Shown piece after piece: positions 9,503-18,312 of a DNA stretch of 18,312 nucleotides. A program made the translations under genes and the position numbers. The stretch covers positions 1 to 18,312 of the forward strand of contig BBXU01000192.1 of assembly GCA_001598975.1 (NCBI GenBank), given 5' to 3'. The stretch's first letter is position 1. Every line of letters begins with the position of its first letter. The notes under the pieces are model-generated. The model did not search any database. It had not been told where the DNA came from and saw only the letters and a list, made by a program, of their open reading frames with translations. This DNA comes from Parachlorella kessleri. Its lineage: Eukaryota > Chlorophyta > Trebouxiophyceae > Chlorellales > Chlorellaceae.

Positions 9503-11841
9503 ATGGACGTAATGGCACAGCAGCAACAACCCGCAACGGCCACCACACTGCCAGTTGCTCAATTGCTAGACTCCTCCAGGTATTCAGTTGTTTTAAAGTT
9601 GACTTATTACTAAGTCACATCCACTTGCCGCGTGAGCTGTATGTTGTGCCCTGCAGGATGTTCTTGGCAGGGGGTGCAGCCGGGGCGGTGGCTAGGACTG
9701 CTACAGCCCCACTCGACCGAATAAAGCTGCTGTTCCAAGTTCAGGTGCGTGACGATTTGGCACAGTCCAAGCCGTGGGGCTGCACCCTTTTAACAAGTAG
9801 AAGAACAAATTCGCTTCTTGCCCAAGTAAACAGCCTATGTGTGCCGCACCGGACAGCTCTTTGAACACCCCATGACTCATCAAATGCAGGCAGTGCCTAG
9901 CGCCGGAACTTCGGCTACAGCATACACCGGGGTGGGGCAAGCGGCAGCCAAAATATTCAGGTGGGCCAGCAGGTTGTGCTTGCTAAACGTCATGGGTGTG
10001 TATAGATAGTGAAACCACGAACAACTTCCCTTGCAGGGAAGAGGGTGTGCGCGCCTTCTGGAAGGGCAACGGTGTGCAGATGGTCCGCATATTCCCCTAC
10101 TCCTCGGCGCAGCTTACAAGCAATGACATGTACAAGCGCTTGCTGGCCACCCAGGTCTGGACGCCGCAGCAGCTGTGCTTGCCTCATCCTTCTGGCAGGG
10201 TCTGAAAGCCTGACCTGCAGCCCGGCTCATCATCCACACCCTAGCAATGGGTACCCGTTACCGGCATCAGTTCTTGTGCAGGAAGGGGAACTCACTGTGC
10301 CGCTGCGGCTGACAGCAGGGGCATGTGCAGGCATGACGGCCACAGCCCTCACTCATCCGCTCGACGTGGTGAGGCTGCGGCTGGCGCTGCCCAATAGCGG
10401 CTACTCAGGTGTGGCAGCTGCCCAGCTATTCGGCGGTTGGTTCCGTGGGGTGAGGAGCTTCCTTGCCTATGCCGGGCTGCAAGTGGGGTGGGGTTGGCCA
10501 GAATCTATTGTACTAGATGGCAGACTGACTTTCCTGGCGGGCAAAGACCAAGAACCGGTTCAGACTGGTCTGCTTGCAGGCATGAGCAACGCGTTTGCCA
10601 CCGTTGTCAGGACGGAGGGGCTGGCAGCTTTGTACAAAGGGCTGCTGCCCACGCTTATAGGCGTCGCCCCGTACGCTGCCCTTAACTTTGCCACCTATGA
10701 CCTCATGAAGCAGCAGCTGTACCATGGATCGTACGACAAGTCAGTGGAAATTGGGGTGGCGACCTCGGGCAGCAACTGCTCGTGCACCTGCTGTGCATGT
10801 GCTCTACCATGTGTGGAAAGCATTGATGTACAGCGTGCCCGATTTTGACGGCATGTTGGCAGCAGGGTGTGCGGGGGACAGCAAAGCAGCGTGAGGGCAC
10901 CTGCGCTGAGAGGCGATGAGATGGGGAGGGATGAAATCACGCATAGCAGTACAGCCACGCTGTGCTTCACCAATGGGTGCAGGCGGCAGCATCCTGTGGC
11001 CAACTTGCTGCTGGGCGGGGTGGCAGGGACCGTGGCTGCCACCACTTGCTACCCGCTGGACACAATACGGCGGCGGATGCAGATGAAGGGCAGGATGTAT
11101 GCGAGCCAGGTAGGTGGGGTGGGGGCTGCCCACCTGGCCGCTATGAGGGGCATCGATTTGTATGGGGTGGTGACTGTGGTGCTGATGGGGGATGACCAGT
11201 TAGCCTGAAAGCCAGGTGGAAATCTGCACTTGCATAAGAGGGAGGCGGGGCTGCATGTTCGACTGTCTTGCACAGTTAGCATCGCGTAGTCTTACAGTGT
11301 ACACCCACACCATCATGTTTGCTGTGAGTTCCCTAGCGGGAGAGGGCTTACGTGTGCACCAACTCTAGGAAGATGCGACCCTGGCAGCCATGGCATTGTG
11401 GACCTACTACAGCTGCACATCCATGTCATTGCAGGCGGACGCCTTTGCCACCATTTGGCGGCAGGAGGGCCTGCGAGGTTTCTACAGGGGCTGGGCCGCC
11501 AACACCCTGAAAGTCGTACCACAAAATGCTATGCGCTTTGTAACGTGAGTGTGCGACCTCTTGCAGTTGCTGGCGGCCTGCTGCTGTCGGCTATGCCCCA
11601 CGATTCTGCTATGGGGTGTGCATGGGGACGAGGTAGGGTCTGCCCTTGCTCAGTGGCGCCTGGGCCATTCTGGGGTTGTGATGAGACTGGCAGAGATTAT
11701 ATGCCTACCACCACAGATACTAGCGAGCCAGTGCTGCTCCGTGGGCTTGGCGCGGTGCAGACATGTCCCGGATTTTCCTCATGCAGGTATGAAGCCATCA
11801 AGAAGGTCATGGGTGTGAAGAAGGCCAAAACGGACACTTAG
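9503..11841 (+). CDS. Mitochondrial carrier family protein, plastid-type ADP/ATP carrier-like
   Basis: Membrane carrier, probably exchanging adenine nucleotides. Exons: 9503-9579, 9657-9744, 9890-9960, 10037-10154, 10282-10408, 10580-10739, 10983-11109, 11435-11544 and 11787-11841, all GT-AG and in phase, giving 310 residues, the usual family length. The three repeats each carry the Px[DE]xx[RK] signature: PLDRIK (44-49), PLDVVR (144-149) and PLDTIR (238-243). Matches such as FLAGGAAGAVARTATAPLD, AGACAGMT and CYPLDTIRRRMQM resemble, from memory, Arabidopsis thylakoid/envelope ADP,ATP carrier (TAAC) and its relatives. The segment before the first helix is only about 26 residues (Gln/Ala/Thr-rich), so a plastid transit peptide is weak or absent and location is open (plastid envelope, thylakoid or mitochondrion). 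ATP-Mg/Pi or CoA carriers are the main alternatives. It is divergent to ATP sulfurylase. Confidence 0.93.
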
Positions 11842-12449
11842 GCCTGTGCTGTGCAGCACTACTGGCCTGGCGATGCGCGAGCATCATGCATACCACTGGT
11901 CATGAAACAGCAAACCTGGCAAAAATCTCCATGTACTGGCTGCTGCCTCCTTGGTTCTTTTGCAAGCTAAGACTTGGTAATGTTTTTGGGAAGCCACCTG
12001 TCCCTAATGGAACTGCAATAGACTGTGCGGCCTTACCTCAATTTGCTTAGGCAGCAGGTGTGCTGGCTGTTCCCCTTTCATGCATGTGGCGGTCATTTGA
12101 CAAGGCCGTCAAGTATGGGAGTTTCCGCCCTGCTCAGTTTACTCCATGTCTTGTACATGCTGTACTTCCACTGCTGCCTCAGAAATAGCTGGCCAAGCTG
12201 GACTGGATGTTGTTACAGACCCTACCTATGAGCAGAGGCTGTACATCCAGCGTACTGCTAGGCGTACCAGCGGCAAGTTTGGGAAGGATTTGGCGTGCGA
12301 AGCCCAAATGACACTCTCCTACCTACCTATCAGCATGGACAACTACCGCCCAGCAGTCACAAGGGACTCTTAAGGCAAATGACGTATGTACGAGCACACC
12401 TTCCTTTGACTAGCCTGCCTAGGAACACCGCACTGACCAGCAGCAAGGT
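11842..12449. other. Convergent intergenic region, carrier / SMPD4-like
   Basis: These 608 bp hold the 3' UTRs of the carrier (plus) and the SMPD4-like gene (minus). TGTAA, the usual chlorophyte polyadenylation signal, occurs on the minus strand at 12217-12213, about 235 nt past the SMPD4-like stop, and is a plausible signal for that gene. I find none on the plus strand for the carrier. A 75-codon open frame (12146-12373, plus) is listed separately. Confidence 0.5.
12146..12373 (+). other. Unrecognised 75-codon open reading frame
   Basis: An ATG-initiated frame ends at a TAA inside the convergent interval. The C-terminal two thirds (YEQRLYIQRTARRTSGKF and on) look protein-like, basic then mixed, but I recognise no family. 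There is no clear promoter, and it could be chance within the carrier's 3' UTR, or one exon of a small gene: a plausible acceptor (CTGCCTCAG) precedes it at about 12181. I do not assign a function. Confidence 0.2.
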
Positions 12450-15400
12450 CTAGCGCAAGTGTTCCTGTTGCTCATGTTGCTGGTGCTGCTGTCGCCCTGA
12501 TGCTGCCCAGCCGGCATGCTGTGCCTGCGCCTCTCGCGCGACGGCTGCACCACTGCTGCTGGCCAGCGCTAGATCTGGCGTGGGTACTGCTCGGAGCGCC
12601 CATACCACAAGCGCTACCAGGCGATACATGTAGTACAGAAGGAACCAAAGTATGGGCAGCCATGCCAAGCACCTGAGGTCGGCCAGCGGCCGCAGGTTGA
12701 ACCGCTTGCCACGGCGCCGCAGCCGCACAAGGAACTCCTGCACCGGGGTGGTACCCACTATCATAACTTTTGAGCATTGTCTTGGCCTTGGCATCTTAAT
12801 CACTCCTAGGGACGTGATGATAATGGGACTTTCTTTCCTTTGGTGAGTCTGGTGCCATACTGCTACAGCATACTGCACACACCAGAAACACCCTCGGGCG
12901 TAGATGCAATATTCTCCACATACTAAACTCACTGCTGCAGCTGGCTTGAAAAACCGCCATGCCACACTTACACCCCATGCTTAAACAACTCATTTTTGCA
13001 GGCACAACAGGAGGGCCATGGCGGGCATGCCTCAGCCCCTCTTCCCCACTGCAGTATACCGCACCTGGAAGCGGTTCTCAGGCGGGTCTTCCTCCGGGCT
13101 CCAAGGCCTGTCGAGGCCCAGCCAGGCGTTGAGGCTCATGCTGAGCGCCACCAGCAGCCTCACCAGCAGGCCTAGCTCGAAGGAGGCGATGGGGCGGGTC
13201 AGGGGGTCGCCCTTGTACCGCACGTCACGCCAGCTGCTGCGTGGAAGCCTCTGCAGGCAAGGGGAGTGAGCGGCCGGCAGGCAGCAATAGTGAGAGGTAG
13301 AGGGACATGACACTGGCGTAGATGAGTACCATGGACGTATCTTGCTTCCTGAGCTGCAGGTGCTTGCTGCAGTTCATATCCGTTGAAGAGCTGCTTGAAC
13401 TACATCCCTGGCCACTGCCTGCGCATGCTGGCTCCTCCGAGCGGGTGAACAGCTTGACTGCCTTCCGGCATGCAGCGCCATTTCATGCAACCACCCACAT
13501 ACCCTGCTTGCTGTCAGCTGCCAAGCAGCACTTGACACACTGCTCCACCTGCCCTATGCTACCAGAGCCCTGCCGGGTCAAAGGAGGAGTAACCTTGAAC
13601 CGACAAAGCAGCCTCACACGGCGTAGCTTCCACTGCGGTGGGCCCCGGACGAGCTGCACACCTGTGCAGCAGCACAGCTTTCCAGCCCTCCATTGATCCC
13701 CTACCGCCCACCCTTACTGGCACTTTGCCCTCTTACCCCGCTTTCTTCACTACGGCGGCATCCCCAGCAGCTTCATCTGCGGCGCTTCCTTACCGGCACA
13801 ACATCCTCGTACTGCGCCGCCTCCACCGCGTCAGCATGCGCAGCAGCCGCATCCTCCTCCCGCGGCAGCTGCCCCAGCGGCAGCGCCGCCTCCAGGCACG
13901 CCTTGAGCCTGGCGTGCACCTCGCGCTTGAGCAGGTGAGAGGAGATGTGAAGCAGGTCCCGCGCAGTCAAGGCCGCGCTGCCGGGGGCGGCGGCAGCGCT
14001 GGCCTCGCCTTTGGTGGCGGCTGGAGGTGCTACGCCTTGGGCTGTCATAAGAGCAAAGCCAGGGCTGGCCTGCAGCAAAGGGAAAAGGGGCCACGCAACT
14101 CAGTCCGCCTGCTGAATGGCCAGGACGAAGGGGTAAACAGCCTGTGCCGCTGCCGAGGGACCCAGTGCCTGTGCAGCTCTTATGACAAACGTGGCGCGAG
14201 TTTTGGCCTCATGCGGCATGCCCTCCCTCCAGCCTTTACTATACACATCTGGACAACCGCTTTGTTCGATGCTGCACTATGTGGCATCATGCAACCAAGC
14301 GCACGTGGTCTGTTCCATGCACGCCTGCGACTTACCCGAAGGAGGGGCGTGTCCCCCATCACGTTGACTGTAGCAGCCACCTCCCAGTCATACGCTTGCT
14401 CCGCCAGCCACGGCAGCAGCTCAGCAAAAGGACCGTCCGCCCGCCGCGGTTGCATGGCTGCACCGGCACCAGCAGCAGCAGCAAGCAGCGGTGGCTTTCA
14501 TGCCTGATATGGTGCTGAGGTTGAGTAAGCAACCACGGGACAACACACAGCTCCCAGCACAGGTGTCTGCTTTGACGAATGGGGATGGTAAGACAGTGTC
14601 TTGCCGGTCTACTGTGAGTGCCACCCCCTCCTGGCAGGAAGAGGCTCCCTGCTTAGGTGGTCCTGGCACACTCTCTCCGCATGCTCTAACTGCCCTAGAA
14701 GGAGCCTCGCCTCACAGCGTGCCGGTGCATGTACACGATCACACCAGCATGCCCCCCATTCGTCCGTCCTCCCACCAGCAGACCTGTGCCCCTACCCAAC
14801 AACCTCCATCCAAGCACGACAGCACCTCCCGGCCATCTTTAGCGGCCCTTCCACCAGGGAAGTGCCACCCTCATGCTACGCTATCCCCCAGTCACACGCC
14901 CAAGCATGTGTCACACCCCAAACCCTTATCCCCCCCTCTATCTACCCACCGATGTACTTGTTGTAGTCCCTCTCGGCCCTGCCCAGCAGCTCTCTCAGCT
15001 CCGGCGCCTCCTCCAGCACGCTCATCACCGCCACCAGGTCCTGCGCCGCGCTCTCGCCCCGCACCTCCATCCGGGCCACGCACAGCTCCAGGAAGAGCGG
15101 CAGCAGCAGCGTGTAGAAGGGCAGGTTGGACAGCACGTGGTTCTCCCACTCCCGCCGGTACCTGCAATCAGCGAGCGCCGCACACGGGTCAAAGGAGGGG
15201 TGAGTACGTGGGGAAGGGGGCGGGAAAGAGGCAGGTTGCAAGGCCACCTGGGGACGCTGCGGGCACGTCGCTGCTCGTTGGCTGGCTAGTTTGCAAGTTG
15301 TCAGTAAAGAGGTGCCTAGACACGCCACCAACTGGCAGGCAGGAAAGTGGGGAGCATACCCCGGCAATGTAGAGCAAATAACGCCTTTAAAGCTATTGAT

Positions 15401-18312
15401 GCTCCAGGTCAATCGTCACTTGGGGAGCATACCCCGGCAATGTAGAGCAAATAACGCCTTTAAAGCTATTGATGCTCCAGGTCAATCGTCACTGGAACTC
15501 ATTGATAGACCCAAGATATCTCTGTGCAGCGCAGAGTAGCCCCTCCAAAGCAGCCCGCACATTGAAACCCCACCACTCGTCCACTTACCGCAGAGTGCCG
15601 TCCTGCGGCCCCTTCCCCGTATCTGTCCAGTGCACCCGGTGCACCAGATCGCTGACATGCGCTGTGAGGTGAGCTGTGATGGGGCTGTGCCCCGGGGCCG
15701 AGGCGAAACCGCCGGGCGCCAGCGCAGGCGCCGCAGAGGCAGTGCGCCAGGGCGCCAGGTAGGCGAGGAAAGCGCGCAGCATGGGCTTCATGCTCCGTTG
15801 GTCGGGCCACATGGTGAAGGCCCTGGGGAAAAGGGGGGGAACAATGCCACTGGGTTTCAAGCAGTGAGCGTGGAGGGTGGGAAGCAATACAGGAAGCAAG
15901 GCTGGCGACTTTGCTCCTCACGGAAGGCGCAGAAACAGGCCCGCACATGCCAACAAGCGGGCCATCACCAACTACATGCACATCCTGCAAGGTGGTATAT
16001 AAGCTGCCATAAAGGTGCACTCCACACTAACTGGATGCAGGGCCCCACCTGTGGAAGAAGCGGAAAAGGCGGCGGGCAAAGGCCTGCGAGGGGGCCTGTG
16101 CCGCGGCTCCCAGGCGCTGAGGGCCGGCCAGGTGGTGGCTAAGCACCCGTCCCTGCGGCGCGTGCAGTGGGGTGGGGGCACCTGAGACTATGCACGTGCC
16201 TGGCCCCTCAGGATGCCAAGCATGTGACCCAAGGAAGGCCCGCTGCTTCACATGTGGCAACTTCACTCACCCTTATACACAACACGCATGAGCCGAGGTG
16301 AGTCCCTTCCCTCACGGGCCAGCAGCAAAGCCAACCTCTACATCCGGGGGCTCCCAGCTGCTTGCATACTGCTGCCAACCAGTCCCGCAGCGGGGACATC
16401 ACTGCTCGCAAGCACCACCCAGCACGGCCTTTTTGCCTGGGGCCACACAGGCACCACGAAAGAGCAGTGACGTGCAGGCCGCCTACTCGCCTGCTGCACA
16501 GTCAGCGGCACCACGGTGTGCACCGGCGCCAGCGGCAGCCAGGAAACGGCGGCTTGGGCGGGCTGTGGGGCTCCGGACCCGTTGTCCACGCAGGTCACAT
16601 ACTTGACAAGTTCTCCCAGGGCTTCCAGCAGGTCCTCTGAGGGGGGCTCGTAGGTGGTCGACCTGCACGCGCACCACCCGGTCAACTTGCGCCACCGTCA
16701 GCACTCTCGCACTCCTGTGGGTCGCAGGGTTGCCTCTGCTCGGGCCCAGCTACGCAGCAACAGCTGTGAGGCCTGGCAAGTGATGCTGTGAACAGGAGGC
16801 AGCCAAGCGCACCAACAAATGAGCTGGTCTGAGCGCATCACCATCTGTGATGGAAAGGCATAAATGGAGAAGGGAGAATTTAGAAATTCGAAATGCAACT
16901 GTAAAATTGCCAACGTCGGATGAAACCAGCATCCCCACCGCGAGGATAGCTCGCCACAGCCACCAGCACCCCTGACCAGCAGACCAGCGCCCCTCTACTA
17001 CCACCAACCACCACGACCAATCACTTGCCAAGCCTGCCCCACCGTCCGATCCCTCTCTCATCTCACCAGAGCGGCGTGAGCGCCGTCTGTGGTGCCGCGG
17101 GCGTGCGGGTGGCAAAATCAGCAGTGCTGGCCAGCGGCACGGGCTCGTCGCCGTCAGTCAGCCAGAACTCCAGCAGCGTTGAGTAGAAGGTCAGGCCGCG
17201 GGGGGTGGCAGCCTCCGAGCCGCCCTGCCGCTGGGCGGCGCCGCCACGGAAGAAGGGCGTGCCGGCTGTAGGGGGTCACAACTGAGCGGCAAGGGCTCAA
17301 CACAGCCCACATGCGGACAAGGCCGGCATGGCCACGGCATTGTTTTGGTGGGTGCCATGCTGGTTTGGGAGGACCTGCTGGCTGGCTGGGCACATGGTGG
17401 GAGTCTGGTATGCACTGAAATTGCAGGAAGCAGGCGACTTGGCTTGCATGAATGGAACCCATGCTTGATCTAACCCTGGCAATTGGGGAACACGGCAGCA
17501 GGCTCCCAGCCGGACAACAGACGACGGCCCTTGAATGCTCAGAAGAACTATACTGTGCATGTCATGCGCACCTTTACTGGGTGACCCTGCAGCCGCCATC
17601 TGCACTTGCGTGGCCGGGCGGGGCAGCCAGTCCAGCAGGAACTGTCGCAGCAGCGCCATGTAGGGGTGGCGGAAGAGATCCGACTCCCTGCCGCCACGCG
17701 TGAGGTGCAGCACATCGGCTGCCTGCACAGGGCGGGGGCCAGGCGCTGGTTGGGGGCCTTCCCCATGCGAGACTGTACCAGGGTGTGTTGTATCTGCTCT
17801 TCAAGGTCCACACGTCCTTGTCATGCAATTCGAAGCAATACCGATGATCATGCATATGCACTCCAATCCTGCTGTCAGGTTCCCTATATATGAAGGAGAT
17901 CCTGCTAAAGCAAGCAAAGTGTGGCGCTGCAAATGCAGCCTTCCTTTCAGGCTCGCATCTCGCAACGGCTGGAAAGCGCTGCACAGCCAGGCATATCCAT
18001 GAAGTACTTGCACTGCTCCACTGCAGCCCTGCCCTACAACCCCCTCCACCTACACAAACCCTGGCAGGCTCTACCTTGCGCATGGAGTCACCCAGGCCCG
18101 CCCCCCGCGAGGCGATGGCCGCCTCAACCGCGCCCAGGTCCCCGCCCTTGAGCACGTAGAAGGCCGCCCAGAACACAAAGTACTGGAACACACCCAGGTG
18201 GATGTGTGGCCTGCCGCCCGCGTCATACACCACCGCCCCAGCATACTGCGGCCACCTCTCCAGCTCCTGCCTGCCGGAGGCCGCTGCTAGCATCATCTGC
18301 GCGGCCAGCCGA
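12450..18312 (-). CDS. SMPD4: Sphingomyelin phosphodiesterase 4 (SMPD4 / nSMase3) homologue, 5' end beyond right edge
   Basis: Large endomembrane/nuclear-envelope protein; the animal member is described as a neutral sphingomyelinase and nuclear-pore-associated. Exons: 18311-18075 (open at the edge), 17722-17572, 17265-17067, 16662-16487, 16181-16049, 15822-15589, 15161-14950, 14457-14336, 14069-13794, 13250-13065 and 12737-12450. All are GT-AG and in phase, about 737 residues to TAG. Blocks match human SMPD4 (recalled) in order: HLGVFQYFVFWAAFYVL to its NPFEYYIFFFALSL region; TLLEFWL to the VEMWL block; LFRFFHRAFTMWPDQRSM then LRAFLAYLAPW to the CFGHWPLD...WLSYLQPW block; YKGDPLTRPIASFELGLLVR to QGDPELQPIRSYEIASLVR. 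The last exon has one or two hydrophobic helices (ADLRCLAWLPILWFLLYY onward), as in the C-terminal anchor of the animal protein, then a Gln/His-rich tail. Roughly 100-200 N-terminal residues are missing at the edge. Family assignment is firm; enzymatic activity is not established. Confidence 0.88.
15348..15493. repeat. Exact 73-bp tandem duplication in SMPD4-like intron 6
   Basis: Copy 1 is 15348-15420 and copy 2 is 15421-15493; by eye they are identical over all 73 bp. Each copy begins TGGGGAGCATACCCCGG and ends CAATCGTCACT. Within a copy, GGAGCAT (15351-15357) is the reverse complement of ATGCTCC (15399-15405), so each unit can form a stem of 7 bp around a loop of about 41 nt. It lies wholly inside the intron 15588-15162 and does not alter the reading frame. 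It matches nothing else in the window. Confidence 0.95.

Noticed and set aside
10009..10848. 279-codon plus frame in the carrier gene
   Set aside because: It reads through introns and changes frame relative to the carrier repeats in its first third; only its pieces at 10282-10408 and 10580-10739 match the carrier.
13638..14507. Plus-strand open frame (289 codons) over SMPD4-like exons 8-9
   Set aside because: It is the antisense shadow of GC-rich coding exons, with no family resemblance.
14491..15372. Long plus-strand open frame (293 codons) opposite the SMPD4-like gene
   Set aside because: It runs antisense across SMPD4-like exon 7 and introns, has Pro/Ser/Arg-rich low-complexity composition and no recognisable domain. 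The minus-strand exons explain the same DNA with homology and correct splice phase.
17723..17811. Open frame with a coding-like start (DLEEQIQHTL) directly before SMPD4-like exon 2
   Set aside because: It is in a different frame from exon 2 and abuts its acceptor with no room for an intron. Joining 18075 directly to 17722 is in phase.
1..18312. CRISPR arrays, tRNA/rRNA genes, transposons, bacterial operons or prophage
   Set aside because: No spaced repeat arrays, cloverleaf candidates, transposase or reverse-transcriptase motifs, terminal inverted repeats or ribosome-binding-site-led gene strings were seen; the sequence is intron-rich eukaryotic DNA.

Overview
This window is nuclear DNA of a eukaryote, most likely a green alga (Chlorophyta). 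The genes are dense and rich in short exons (typically 60-280 nt). Every intron I modelled has GT-AG ends, and most acceptors read TGCAG or CNCAG. The base composition is moderately GC-rich, with CAG/CTG-rich patches. The gene content also fits an alga: a plastid-type phosphofructokinase, an ATP sulfurylase of the non-land-plant type, and a plastid-type adenylate carrier. I cannot name the species. I found no bacterial operon, CRISPR array, transposon, rRNA or tRNA.

Five protein-coding genes account for almost all of the window. From left to right: (1) an ATP-dependent 6-phosphofructokinase on the minus strand, with its 5' half present and its 3' half beyond the left edge; (2) a replication termination factor 2 (RTF2) homologue on the plus strand, 3550-5101; (3) an ATP sulfurylase on the minus strand, 9307-5377, complete in 11 exons; (4) a mitochondrial-carrier-family adenylate carrier on the plus strand, 9503-11841, complete in 9 exons; (5) a homologue of sphingomyelin phosphodiesterase 4 (SMPD4 / neutral sphingomyelinase 3) on the minus strand, from beyond the right edge down to 12450, with 11 exons visible. 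I rebuilt all exon chains by hand from splice sites, and each junction keeps phase.

The genes alternate in orientation. There are two divergent pairs (PFK/RTF2 and ATP sulfurylase/carrier), each separated by only about 195 bp between start codons if the upstream PFK start is used. There are two convergent junctions (RTF2/ATP sulfurylase, 275 bp; carrier/SMPD4-like, about 608 bp). ATP sulfurylase consumes ATP to activate sulfate, and its divergent neighbour resembles plastid ADP/ATP carriers, so a shared promoter would make functional sense, but that link is inference.

The window looks like ordinary algal chromosome rather than an undescribed system. The points most worth a second look are an exact 73-bp tandem duplication inside an SMPD4-like intron, a substituted active-site signature (GRDMAG) plus insertion in the ATP sulfurylase, a carrier signature RRRMQM that sits between two subfamilies, an SMPD4 homologue in a lineage not known for sphingomyelin, a predicted 16-nt first exon in RTF2, and a guanine-rich run just after a PFK splice donor.
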